NCBI GenBank assembly: GCA_021792885.1
Contig: JAJYTV010000009.1
Location: forward strand, 1 to 17,727
Length of the DNA stretch: 17,727 nt
Direction: 5' to 3'
From: Bacillota bacterium
Lineage (GTDB): Bacteria; Bacillota; Sulfobacillia; JAJZYS01; JAJYTV01
Positions 1 to 6,835 of this stretch are shown here, piece by piece. Numbering within the stretch: the stretch's first letter is position 1; each line of letters begins with the position of its first letter. Below the pieces are notes generated by a model, which was not told where the DNA came from, ran no database searches, and saw only the letters and a list, made by a program, of their open reading frames with translations. The position numbers and the translations under genes were made by a program.

Positions 1-72
1 ACCTCAGCCCTTACAGTCCGGTGCCCGCCGCCCTTGGCAGTGCGATCCATCTGGCGGTCTTCCCGCTCCACG

Positions 73-450
73 TCAGTCTGTCGGCTCCTGCCCGTGAACA
101 TGCATCTGTGCCTTGACGAGCATGTGGTAGAAGATCTCCACCGCTCCGATCACGACGCCCACGGCCAGCGCCTCCACGAAGGAGATCGTCGGTACGATCC
201 AGCCCACGGAGTGCAGAAGTGCGATGGACGCCCACAGCGTGAGTGCCGTCAAGAGGATGTCCGCGATGACCGCAGGGGTGTTGCCGAAGTGACGCAACAC
301 GACGAGATCTCCGACGACGTAGGCCACCGTCGTGACGATGACTGCATAGAGCCAGACAGGCTGGTATAGGATGCCGAGCGTGTGGAACATGATGGCGATC
401 ACGAACCACGTGGCGACGAACTTGATCGCGACAAGCAGCAGTTGTTTCAC
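73..450 (-). CDS. DUF2512 family integral membrane protein (YndM-like)
   Basis: The 125-residue product is almost entirely hydrophobic, with about four membrane spans (roughly residues 5-25, 32-52, 58-80 and 85-110). The segment around YVVGDLVVLRHFGN followed by AVIADILLTALTLW resembles the DUF2512 family of Bacillales, whose function is unknown. The chosen start is GTG at 450, preceded by GAGAGGGGAG about 5 nt upstream. The reading frame stays open further upstream to 534, but that extension is charged and has no good ribosome binding site. The C-terminal tail (MHVHGQEPTD) is polar and probably cytoplasmic. The gene is separated from rsfS upstream by an inverted repeat, so it is probably a separate unit. 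The family assignment is from memory of the family pattern; the membrane topology is read from the sequence. Confidence 0.75.
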   Translation of the reverse strand: MKQLLLVAIKFVATWFVIAIMFHTLGILYQPVWLYAVIVTTVAYVVGDLVVLRHFGNTPAVIADILLTALTLWASIALLHSVGWIVPTISFVEALAVGVVIGAVEIFYHMLVKAQMHVHGQEPTD

Positions 451-542
451 GAGGGCTCCCCTCTCGAGTATGGCTTCCGCTAGCCTTCCTCGCTCGCGTC
501 GCACGTAATGCGCGAGGCGCTGCGTAGAGGGCAAGCACGTGC

Positions 543-579
543 GAAGCCCCCGCAGCGTCGGGTGCGCTGCAGGGGCTTC
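543..579 (-). terminator. Strong inverted repeat after rsfS, candidate terminator
   Basis: Two 15-nt arms (543-557 and 565-579) pair along their whole length, with one G-U wobble when transcribed from the minus strand, around a 7-nt loop. It lies 24 nt past the rsfS stop codon and before the DUF2512 gene. There is no U-tract on either side, so it may be a weak or factor-assisted terminator, or an mRNA 3' end stabiliser. The hairpin itself is clear; its role is inferred from position. Confidence 0.5.
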
Positions 580-603
580 ATGCCCTTTCGAGTCTCCGCG
601 ACC

Positions 604-963
604 TCAGGGAACGCGTGCGGTCTCCTCGTACGCCACCTTCGGGGCATCGCCCCAGAGCCGTTCCAGGTCGTAGAAGCGGTGCGCTTCCGGCAGCATGACG
701 TGCACGGCGATGTCGCGGAAGTCGACCAGGATCCAGTCGGACCCCTCGCCTCCCTCGCGGTGGTGGTAGCCGCCAAGGCCTTCGTGCAGTGCGTCGACGA
801 CCGCTTCGGACTGGATCCTGTTCTGGGTGGTGCAGATCACGAAGTAATCGACGAACGGCGTGTGCTGTCGCACGTCCAGGATGACGACGTAGGGACACTT
901 GCGCTCCTGGCAGATCTCCGCGGCGCGGCGCGCCCGCTGGGCGATGTCCTCTTCCCGTGCGAT
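604..963 (-). CDS. rsfS: Ribosomal silencing factor RsfS, apparent ATC start
   Basis: RsfS binds ribosomal protein L14 on the 50S subunit and blocks subunit joining under poor nutrient conditions. Family hallmarks are visible: VDYFVIC (residues 38-44), SDWILVDFRDIAVHVM (75-90) and YDLERLWGDAP (98-108). No ATG, GTG or TTG occurs in frame until GTG at 873, and starting there would remove the first helix and the first beta strand (PYVVILD, residues 24-30). A near-ideal Shine-Dalgarno, GAGGAGGG at 971-978, lies 7 nt before an in-frame ATC at 961-963. Starting at that ATC gives 119 residues, close to the family's usual 110-120, and the N-terminus then aligns with typical RsfS. The start lies 13 nt after the yqeK stop, in the order nadD-yqeK-rsfS found in many Firmicutes. 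A sequencing error at this codon is the alternative. The function is secure; the start codon is inferred. Confidence 0.88.
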   Translation of the reverse strand: MAREEDIAQRARRAAEICQERKCPYVVILDVRQHTPFVDYFVICTTQNRIQSEAVVDALHEGLGGYHHREGGEGSDWILVDFRDIAVHVMLPEAHRFYDLERLWGDAPKVAYEETARVP

Positions 964-970
964 CGCCCGT

Positions 971-978
971 CCCTCCTC
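971..978 (-). promoter_or_regulatory. Shine-Dalgarno that decides the rsfS start
   Basis: GAGGAGGG on the minus strand overlaps the end of yqeK (the TGA stop is at 977-979). It lies 7 nt before ATC at 961-963, and no standard start codon lies at a usable distance in the rsfS frame. It is the main evidence for AUC initiation of rsfS. Confidence 0.7.
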
Positions 979-1528
979 AGATGAAGCTGTTGTAGGTCGC
1001 GACGCTGCGCGGGTGGATGAGCTGCCCGGTCTCGACCATGTAGGCGAGCTGCGCCTTGAGGCAGGCCGCGACGGCTGTTCGCAGGCCCTGGCGCGACACC
1101 TCGCGCAGCTCGTCGATGCCGGGGTAGTCCCGGCTTGGCTCGATCGCGTCGGCGACGAAGATGATCTGCGCTAGCTTGCCCATGCCCGGGGCGCCCGTCG
1201 TGTGCAGGCGCACCGCCTGCAGGACGTCGGGGTCGTGCAGTCCTTCCTCGGCGAGGCGCGACGCCTCGATCGGCCCGTGCAGGAGGATCGGCGCCTGGCG
1301 TTCCACGCGCTCCATCGGTAGTTTGCGCATCAGGGCCTCCGCGAGCATGTCGGCCGGCCGCATCTCGCGCGCGAGATCGTGCGTGATGCCGGCGAGCCGG
1401 GCGCGCTCGGGGTCCTCTTCATAGAATTCGGCGAGCGACGCCGCCGTCTCCGCCACGCCAAGCGAATGCTCCACGCGGTGCGGCGTAAGCGTCTGGTGCA
1501 AGAACGCGAGCCAATCCTTCTCCGCCAA
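977..1528 (-). CDS. yqeK: YqeK, HD-domain bis(5'-nucleosyl)-tetraphosphatase (symmetrical)
   Basis: HD-superfamily metal-dependent phosphohydrolase. The YqeK family splits diadenosine tetraphosphate into two ADP, controlling this alarmone. Metal-ligand motifs are visible: H21 in HRVEHSLGV, the HD pair at residues 50-51 (THDLAR), and the conserved FVADAIEPSRDYPG stretch in the second half. The length of 183 residues is normal for the family. The start is TTG at 1528, chosen because GAGGGGG lies 7 nt upstream and the following residues match the usual short N-terminus. It follows nadD with a 26-nt gap and precedes rsfS, the standard Firmicutes arrangement. The assignment is secure from motifs and context. 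Confidence 0.9.
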   Translation of the reverse strand: MAEKDWLAFLHQTLTPHRVEHSLGVAETAASLAEFYEEDPERARLAGITHDLAREMRPADMLAEALMRKLPMERVERQAPILLHGPIEASRLAEEGLHDPDVLQAVRLHTTGAPGMGKLAQIIFVADAIEPSRDYPGIDELREVSRQGLRTAVAACLKAQLAYMVETGQLIHPRSVATYNSFI

Positions 1529-1554
1529 CTGCTGTCCCCCTCAAGCGTGCGGCG

Positions 1555-2223
1555 CTAACGGTAGAATCCGGACAGCGGTCCGGCCCCCGCGCGTCCTGTG
1601 GCCAGTGGCCCTCCGTAGAGACCGCTCTTCAGGATATAATGCTCGACCGTCTCCGGGACGAGGTACTTGATCGGTTTTCCCTGCGCGACCCGCGCGCGGA
1701 TGTCGCTCGAGGAGATCGCGAGGGCGGGCACCTCGATCGTGTGCACGCGCTTCGCGTTCGCCTCCGGGACCGCCTGGCGAAGGCGCTGGATGTCGGCCGG
1801 GGGATAGCCCGGCCGCGTCGCGGCGATCAGTTCGCACATCTCGAGGATCGCGTCGGGACGGTTCCAGGTCATGAGTTCCATCACGGCGTCCGCTCCGGTG
1901 ATGAAGTAGATGCGGACATCCGAGCCCAGCCGCGCCCGCAGGGCCTCGATCGTGTCGACCGTGTAGGATGGCCCCGGACGGTCGATCTCCACGCGGGAGA
2001 CGCGGAAGTACGGGTTCGTCGTCGTCGCCAGCACCGTCATGAGGAAGCGGTGCTCGGCGGTGGTGACGAAGCGATCCGCCTTGTGCGGCGGGCTGCCGGA
2101 AGGCACGAACACGACTTCCGAGAGGCCGAAGCACGAGCGCGCCGCCTCGGCCGCCACCAGATGCCCGAAATGGATGGGGTCGAACGTGCCGCCCATGATG
2201 CCGATCGCCTTACTGCCCCGCAT
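1555..2223 (-). CDS. nadD: Nicotinate-nucleotide adenylyltransferase NadD
   Basis: Transfers AMP from ATP to nicotinate mononucleotide to form deamido-NAD, an essential step of NAD synthesis in the cytoplasm. The nucleotidyltransferase signature GGTFDPIHFGH is at residues 11-21 and the second ATP-binding motif SSSDIR at 171-176. SPPHKA (44-49) and the TGADAVMELMTW region (109-120) are also family-typical. At 222 residues it is slightly long: about 20 residues rich in glycine and alanine (PLATGRAGAGPLSG) follow the normal end near SGLYGG. ATG at 2223 has AAGGAG 6 nt upstream. It follows obg after 35 nt and precedes yqeK. The assignment is secure. Confidence 0.95.
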   Translation of the reverse strand: MRGSKAIGIMGGTFDPIHFGHLVAAEAARSCFGLSEVVFVPSGSPPHKADRFVTTAEHRFLMTVLATTTNPYFRVSRVEIDRPGPSYTVDTIEALRARLGSDVRIYFITGADAVMELMTWNRPDAILEMCELIAATRPGYPPADIQRLRQAVPEANAKRVHTIEVPALAISSSDIRARVAQGKPIKYLVPETVEHYILKSGLYGGPLATGRAGAGPLSGFYR

Positions 2224-2258
2224 CGCCGGCTCCTTCGGCGCAGGCGCGCCCGTATCCT

Positions 2259-3518
2259 CTAGAGGTCCGCATCGTCGAGGAAGTCGAACTCCATGTCGCG
2301 GATGTGCACGGTGTCCCCGGGCTGCGCTCCCTCTCGGCGCAGCGCCTCCTCCACGCCCTTGCGGCGCAGATAGCGCTGCAGGCTGCGCAGCGCCCTGTCG
2401 TTGGCGAAATCGGTCATGGCCACGCGGCGCTCCACCGTCACGCCCTCGACGCGGTAGCCGTCCCCCTCCGGCACGATGCGGAAGGCGGTCGGGTCGACGC
2501 GCTCTTTCGTCTCCGGCGGCAAAGGCTCCTGCACAGGCGCCGACTGCGCAAGCCGCCAGATGCGGTCCGTGAGCTCCGTAAGCCCCTCGCCGCTGCCGGC
2601 CGACACCGCGACGCACGTGACGCCCTCGCGCGTGAGCGCCTCGCGCAGCGCGGGCAGCGCCTCGCGCGCCGCCGGCAGGTCCATCTTGTTCAGCGCGACG
2701 AGGAACGGGCGCGCGGCGAGCTCCTGGTCGTACAGCGCGAGCTCCTCGCGCACGGCGCGGTAGGCGAAAAGGGCATCCTCGGCGCTCGTGTCGAGCACCT
2801 GGACGTACGCCCGGCAGCGGCTCGCGTGGCGCAGGAAGTGGTGGCCGAGCCCGCGGCCCTCGTGCGCACCCTCGATCAGCCCCGGAAGGTCGGCGAGCAC
2901 GAGGCCCTGGCCGTCGCGCTCCGCGATCCCGAGCTCCGGCTCGAGCGTCGTGAAGGGGTAGTCGCCGATCTTCGGGCGCGCGTTCGTCAGCCGGCGCAGG
3001 AGCGTCGACTTCCCCGCGTTCGGGAAGCCGAGCAGGCCGACGTCGGCGACGAGGCGCAGCTCGAGCGTGAACCAGCCCTCCTCCCCGGGCTCTCCCTGCT
3101 CCGCGAGCCGCGGGGCGCGCTCGCGCGAGGACGTGAAGCGCGCATTGCCGCGCCCGCCCCTGCCGCCGCGCGCGACCAGCACCGTCTCGCCGGGGTTTCG
3201 CAGGTCGCGCACGACGGAGCCGTCCTCGCGCCGGATCACGGTCCCAGCGGGCACGTACAGCAGGAGGTCCTCGCCGTCCGCGCCGTGGCGCAGCGCGCCA
3301 GAGCCGCCGCCGCCCGACTCGGCCTTGTAGTGGTGGCGCCCGCGGAACGCCGAGAGCGTCCTCTCTCCGGGGTCGACGCGGAACACGATGTCCCCGCCCC
3401 TGCCGCCGTCCCCGCCGTCGGGGCCGCCGCGCGGCACGTACTTCTCGCGTCGGAAGGAGAGCGCCCCGTTGCCGCCGTCCCCCGCCTTCAGATGGATGCG
3501 GGCCTCGTCCACGAACAC
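2259..3518 (-). CDS. obg: Obg GTPase (ObgE/CgtA), 50S assembly and stress GTPase
   Basis: Essential GTPase acting on 50S ribosome assembly. In Bacillus subtilis it also links to Spo0A activation through the phosphorelay and to sigma-B control. Three domains are visible: the glycine-rich Obg fold (1-157, with runs such as GGPDGGDGGRGG), the G domain with GFPNAGKST (164-172), DLPGL (210-214) and NKMD (277-280), and the C-terminal OCT domain (about 345-419) ending in the acidic EFDFLDDADL. The start is GTG at 3518 with GGGAGG 8 nt upstream. It begins one base after the spo0B-like stop, preserving the classic spo0B-obg pair. The length of 419 residues is normal for a Firmicutes Obg with an OCT domain. 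The assignment is secure. Confidence 0.97.
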   Translation of the reverse strand: MFVDEARIHLKAGDGGNGALSFRREKYVPRGGPDGGDGGRGGDIVFRVDPGERTLSAFRGRHHYKAESGGGGSGALRHGADGEDLLLYVPAGTVIRREDGSVVRDLRNPGETVLVARGGRGGRGNARFTSSRERAPRLAEQGEPGEEGWFTLELRLVADVGLLGFPNAGKSTLLRRLTNARPKIGDYPFTTLEPELGIAERDGQGLVLADLPGLIEGAHEGRGLGHHFLRHASRCRAYVQVLDTSAEDALFAYRAVREELALYDQELAARPFLVALNKMDLPAAREALPALREALTREGVTCVAVSAGSGEGLTELTDRIWRLAQSAPVQEPLPPETKERVDPTAFRIVPEGDGYRVEGVTVERRVAMTDFANDRALRSLQRYLRRKGVEEALRREGAQPGDTVHIRDMEFDFLDDADL

Positions 3519-3519
3519 C

Positions 3520-3933
3520 TTAGCAGCCTCCCACTTCTCCGCGCACGACGCGCGCGCCGTCCACCGTCAAGGCAATCTCGAGGGGTTCCCCGCCGCCGGA
3601 CTCGATCGCCGACCGCAGCGCGGAGAGAAGGTCCTGCAGCGCCGGGGCCCCGATCGCCGCGGCGTCGCCGCGCAGCCGCACGACGCGCCCGTCGCGCTCG
3701 CACTGCGCGAGCAGCCGAAGGAGCGTGTCCTGCTGCGGCGAGTCGCCGGACGCGAGCAGCGCCGAGAGCCTCTGCTCTTCGAGCAGGTGCTCCTCGAGCG
3801 CCGCACGCGCGGCCTCCTCTTCTCCTAGCTGTGCCCAGCCGTAGGCCACCTGCAAGCGGTTCAGCGTCCGGTGGCGCAGCGCGCGGAACACATCGACCCA
3901 GCCCAGGGCATCTTCGCTACCGGCATGTGACAA
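3520..3933 (-). CDS. spo0B: Spo0B-like sporulation phosphotransferase (short form)
   Basis: In the sporulation phosphorelay, Spo0B passes phosphate from Spo0F to Spo0A using a histidine on a helical hairpin. Here the family signature reads LRHRTLNRLQVAYGWAQLG, with the expected phospho-accepting His at residue 21 (H31 from the upstream ATG). Position between rpmA and obg is that of spo0B in Bacilli. The C-terminal half is a weak, ATPase-fold-like tail ending IALTVDGARVVRGEVGGC. At 137 residues it is much shorter than B. subtilis Spo0B (about 190). The TTG start at 3933 was preferred because GGGAGGAGG lies 8 nt upstream; ATG at 3963 in the same frame is the alternative (147 residues, poor ribosome binding site). 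The usual Asp after the His is replaced by Arg (HR instead of HD), which is worth noting. Whether it is active is inference. Confidence 0.8.
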   Translation of the reverse strand: MSHAGSEDALGWVDVFRALRHRTLNRLQVAYGWAQLGEEEAARAALEEHLLEEQRLSALLASGDSPQQDTLLRLLAQCERDGRVVRLRGDAAAIGAPALQDLLSALRSAIESGGGEPLEIALTVDGARVVRGEVGGC

Positions 3934-3989
3934 GGCGGACACCTCCTCCCGCGAGAGTGGCATCCGCCTTGCGCAAAATGCTGGGTTCC

Positions 3990-4256
3990 TTAGAGCGGCC
4001 GAACCGAGACGGCCGCGCGGTCGCCGCGGGTCTCGAACGCCACGACGCCGTCGGTCAGCGCGAACAGGGTGTGGTCCCGCCCGATGCCGACGTTGTCGCC
4101 AGGACGCATGCGCGTGCCGCGCTGGCGCACGATGATGGTGCCGGCGCGCACGGCCTGGCCGGCGAACGCCTTGACGCCGAGGCGCTTCGGCTGCGAGTCG
4201 CGGCCGTTGCGCGAAGATCCGCCGCCCTTCTTGTGGGCGAACAGCTGCAGGTTCAT
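3990..4256 (-). CDS. rpmA: 50S ribosomal protein L27, Prp-processed type
   Basis: L27 of the large subunit; its N-terminus reaches towards the peptidyl transferase centre. The 88-residue protein begins MNLQLFA and then HKKGGGSSRNGRDS, the canonical mature L27 start. The NLQLFA-HKKG junction is the cleavage site of the Prp protease in Firmicutes, implying removal of seven residues to leave His8 at the N-terminus. ATG at 4256 overlaps the prp stop (ATGA), and GGAGGAG lies about 5 nt upstream. It follows rplU and prp as in most Firmicutes. The extension is shorter than the nine or so residues usual in Staphylococcus. The assignment is secure. Confidence 0.97.
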   Translation of the reverse strand: MNLQLFAHKKGGGSSRNGRDSQPKRLGVKAFAGQAVRAGTIIVRQRGTRMRPGDNVGIGRDHTLFALTDGVVAFETRGDRAAVSVRPL

Positions 4257-4570
4257 GAAGACTCCTCCTTCTCGCTCAGAGAGAGTGACCCCGCATGGGA
4301 TCGCGCGATGTCGCGCAGTCCTACGACGCAGGCGGCCAAGATGGCCTGCCCCTTCGGTCCCGCGCTGCCCTGCCAGCGCACGTCCCCATCCCGGATCTCG
4401 CCCGGTCCGGCGTCGGGATCGATCTCCCGAAGTCCGAGGATCGCGGTCTGCACAACCGCCGAGACGGCGGCGCAGACGAGGTCGTGGCCGTAGGGTCCGG
4501 CGTCCGCGTGGCCGCTGACGCGCAGGGAGCGGATCTCGCCCCCGCGCCGGCGGACCTCGGCGCGGATCAC
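4253..4570 (-). CDS. prp: Ribosomal-processing cysteine protease Prp (YsxB)
   Basis: Prp removes the N-terminal extension of ribosomal protein L27, a step required for ribosome function in Firmicutes. The 105-residue product carries the paired catalytic regions SGHADAGPYGHDLVCAAVS: the His of GHA and the Cys of VCAAVS match the family's active-site His/Cys dyad. The start is GTG at 4570, overlapping the rplU stop by 4 nt (GTGA), so translation is probably coupled. The stop overlaps the rpmA start by 4 nt. Lying directly between rplU and rpmA is the standard position. The C-terminal tail (SLSLSEKEESS) is polar. The assignment is secure from motif and context. Confidence 0.93.
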   Translation of the reverse strand: MIRAEVRRRGGEIRSLRVSGHADAGPYGHDLVCAAVSAVVQTAILGLREIDPDAGPGEIRDGDVRWQGSAGPKGQAILAACVVGLRDIARSHAGSLSLSEKEESS

Positions 4571-4878
4571 CCCTCGATCGCTTCGATCCGCACCTCGGCG
4601 TACGGCTGACGGTGGCCATAGCGCCGGCGGTAGTTGACCTTGGGCTTGTACTTGAAGACGTGGATCTTCTTCGCCTTGCCGTGCGAGACGACCGAACCCT
4701 TCACCTTGGCACCGTCGACGGTCGGGCTGCCGATCAGGGCCGTCCCGTCGTCGCGCACCAGCATCAGCACCTGCGAGAACTCGATCTCCTCGCCCGGGGC
4801 GCCGACCTTCTCGACGCGGATCACGTCGCCCGGCGCAACGCGGTACTGCTTTCCGCCGGTTTCGAGCACTGCATACAT
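4567..4878 (-). CDS. rplU: 50S ribosomal protein L21
   Basis: Large-subunit protein L21, which binds 23S rRNA. The 103-residue product starts MYAVLETGGKQYRVAPGD and ends in the RNA-binding KKIHVFKYKPKVNYRRRYGHRQPY region, both classic for L21. ATG at 4878 has GGAGGG 6 nt upstream. It is the first gene of the rplU-prp-rpmA unit, behind a near-consensus promoter and a hairpin-forming leader (separate entries), consistent with autogenous control as known for L21 leaders in Firmicutes. Its stop overlaps the prp start. The assignment is secure. Confidence 0.98.
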   Translation of the reverse strand: MYAVLETGGKQYRVAPGDVIRVEKVGAPGEEIEFSQVLMLVRDDGTALIGSPTVDGAKVKGSVVSHGKAKKIHVFKYKPKVNYRRRYGHRQPYAEVRIEAIEG

Positions 4879-4896
4879 CGCAAACCCTCCAGACAC

Positions 4897-4943
4897 GCCG
4901 CGTCCGGTGCGCCCAAAGGCGACTTGGACCGATCGCGAGCGGC
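4897..4943 (-). promoter_or_regulatory. Structured 5' leader of rplU, candidate L21 leader
   Basis: On the minus strand the leader folds by eye into three stacked helices: GCCGC (4943-4939) with GCGGC (4901-4897), GTCC (4929-4926) with GGAC (4905-4902), and CGCC (4921-4918) with GGCG (4913-4910) around a TTTG tetraloop. A symmetric internal loop (AAGT/CACC) and a 9-nt bulge separate them. It lies between the promoter and the rplU ribosome binding site, where Firmicutes carry the autoregulatory L21 leader. Whether it matches that Rfam family was not tested. Confidence 0.5.
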
Positions 4944-4958
4944 ATACAGACAAAGCTC

Positions 4959-4987
4959 ATTGTACCGGGTGACAATGCGTGCGTCAA
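4959..4987 (-). promoter_or_regulatory. Sigma-A promoter of the rplU operon
   Basis: TTGACG at 4987-4982 and TACAAT at 4964-4959, separated by exactly 17 nt, differ from the sigma-A consensus at one position in each hexamer. The predicted transcript would start near 4952, giving a leader of about 74 nt before rplU. The promoter lies after the rng stop (5049) and probably drives rplU-prp-rpmA-spo0B-obg-nadD-yqeK-rsfS. Confidence 0.85.
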
Positions 4988-5048
4988 TCGCCGGCGCGGC
5001 CGCATGCGCCTGCAATGGGCAGCCACGCGAAGTCCTTTGGCTCGCCTC

Positions 5049-6773
5049 TCAGGTCGCGGTCGGCACCTCGCCCTTCTGGCGCACGACGCGGGCGCGCGCG
5101 AAGGTGCGGAAGGCGCCCGTCACGTGCACCTTGACGCGCTCCCCGACGAGCCGCCCCGCTCCCTGGACGTCGATCACGTAGCCCTCGAGACGCGCGATGC
5201 CGTCGTCGGGATTCGACTGGTGCTGCTCCTCGATCTTCAGCTCGATCTCCTGGCCCGGTTGCACCGGGCGCGCCTTGCGCTCGACCTCTTCGCGCGTGCC
5301 GATCGCGGCGACGCGCATCGTCTCGATGCGCAGCTCCTCCGACCCGCGCACGTAGACGGCGCGGCCGAGCTCCTTCTCGAAGTCGCGCAGGTGCGCGCCG
5401 CCCGTGCCGATCAAGAGCGCGGCGACGGCCGGGTTCACCTCGACGAGCGCCGCCTCGGCGGCTTCCTTGCGGAACAGCGAGCGGATGTCGCGGCGCACCT
5501 TCTGGGCCATCGTCTCCTCCGAGAGCACGCGGCCGCGGCCGTCGCAGTCCGGGCAGGTGCGCAGGAGCATCCCCTCGAGCCCGTGGCCGACCTTCTTGCG
5601 CGTCATCTCGACGAGGCCCAGCTGCGTCAGGCCGAGGATGTGCACCTTGGTGCGGTCGCGCCGCACAGCCTCCTCGAGCGTCGAGAGCACCTTCTGGCGG
5701 TCCTCCGGGCGGTCCATGTCGATGAAGTCGACGACGATGATGCCGGCGAGATCCCGCAGCCGCACCTGGCGCGCAATCTCCTCCGCCGCCTCGAGGTTCG
5801 CCCGCAGCACCGTCTCCGCGAGGTTGCGGTTGCCGACGAACTTGCCGGTGTTCACGTCGATCACGGTCAAGGCTTCCGCCTTGTCGATCACGAGGTAGCC
5901 GCCGCAATGCAGCCAGACCTTTCGCCGGATCGCCTTCTCGATCTCCGGCTCGAGATTGAAGGCGTCGAAGAGGCTCGCTGCCTTGTTCGGCCACAGGCGG
6001 ATGCGCTGGCGCAGATCCGGCGACATCGTGTCGGCGAGCTCGACGACGCGGTCGTACTCCTCCTTGTTGTCGATCCAGAGGTGCTCCACCTCGTCCGTGA
6101 GCATGTCGCGCACGATCCGGAAGGTAAGGCCGATGTCCTTGTGCAGCAGCGCCGGGGCGTTCATCACCTGGGCGCGGCGCTGGATGCGGCTCCAAAGGCG
6201 CTTCAAAAACTCCATGTCCTGCTGCAGTTCGGCGTCCGGGCGGCCTTCCGCGACGGTGCGCACGATCACGCCTGCGCCCTCGGGCTTCGAGGTCTCGGCG
6301 AACGCCTTGAGGCGTGCGCGCTCCTTCTCGTCCGTGATGCGGCGCGAGACGCCGATGAAGTCGTTGAGCGGCGTGAGCACAATGTAGCGGCCCGGCAGGC
6401 TGACATTCGTCGTCACCCGGGCGCCCTTCGTGCCGATCGCCTCCTTGACGACCTGCACCATGATCTCCTGCTTGGAGCGCACGACGTCGTCGATGTTGAC
6501 GAACTTCTTGCGCTGCTGCTCCTCGATCCCGTCCTCCTCGTCGTACAGGGCGCCCGCGTCCCCGACGTGCAGGAACGCGTTCTTCTCCAGCCCGATCGCG
6601 ATGAAGGCGGCCTCCATGCCCGGCAGGACGTTCTCCACCCTGCCCTTGTAGATATTGCCGACCGCACGCTGATGGATCGGTCGCTCAACCAAGAGTTCGA
6701 CGAGTTCACCGTCCTCGAGGATCGCTGCGCGCGTCTCGAGCGGCTCTACATTCACCAATATTTCGCGGCGCAC
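5049..6773 (-). CDS. rng: Ribonuclease G/E family endoribonuclease with TRAM-like C-terminus
   Basis: Endoribonuclease cutting single-stranded RNA in rRNA maturation and mRNA decay. The 574-residue protein has an S1-like RNA-binding domain (about 38-125), a 5' sensor/RNase H region, and the DNase I-like catalytic core with metal-binding Asp306 (TVIDVNTGKFVG) and Asp349 (IIVVDFIDMDRPEDR). These positions correspond closely to E. coli RNase E D303 and D346. The Zn-link CPDCDGRG is at 407-414. The last 70 residues (EIELKIEE to FRTFARARVV) look like a TRAM/OB RNA-binding domain, an addition seen in some Firmicutes homologues. The start is GTG at 6773 with an ordinary ribosome binding site. It lies between the zinc-finger miniprotein and rplU, matching clostridial and deep Bacilli order. 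The enzyme family is secure; the exact physiological targets are unknown. Confidence 0.95.
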   Translation of the reverse strand: MRREILVNVEPLETRAAILEDGELVELLVERPIHQRAVGNIYKGRVENVLPGMEAAFIAIGLEKNAFLHVGDAGALYDEEDGIEEQQRKKFVNIDDVVRSKQEIMVQVVKEAIGTKGARVTTNVSLPGRYIVLTPLNDFIGVSRRITDEKERARLKAFAETSKPEGAGVIVRTVAEGRPDAELQQDMEFLKRLWSRIQRRAQVMNAPALLHKDIGLTFRIVRDMLTDEVEHLWIDNKEEYDRVVELADTMSPDLRQRIRLWPNKAASLFDAFNLEPEIEKAIRRKVWLHCGGYLVIDKAEALTVIDVNTGKFVGNRNLAETVLRANLEAAEEIARQVRLRDLAGIIVVDFIDMDRPEDRQKVLSTLEEAVRRDRTKVHILGLTQLGLVEMTRKKVGHGLEGMLLRTCPDCDGRGRVLSEETMAQKVRRDIRSLFRKEAAEAALVEVNPAVAALLIGTGGAHLRDFEKELGRAVYVRGSEELRIETMRVAAIGTREEVERKARPVQPGQEIELKIEEQHQSNPDDGIARLEGYVIDVQGAGRLVGERVKVHVTGAFRTFARARVVRQKGEVPTAT

Positions 6774-6835
6774 CGCTTGTCTTCACTCCCAAAAGACCGG
6801 CCCTCGCAACGCGCGGGTCGGCAAACCTGTGTGAC

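Noticed and set aside
6774..6835. GACC/GGTC hairpin followed by TTTT between the zinc-finger gene and rng
   Set aside because: The stem is only four pairs with a large internal loop, too weak to call a terminator.
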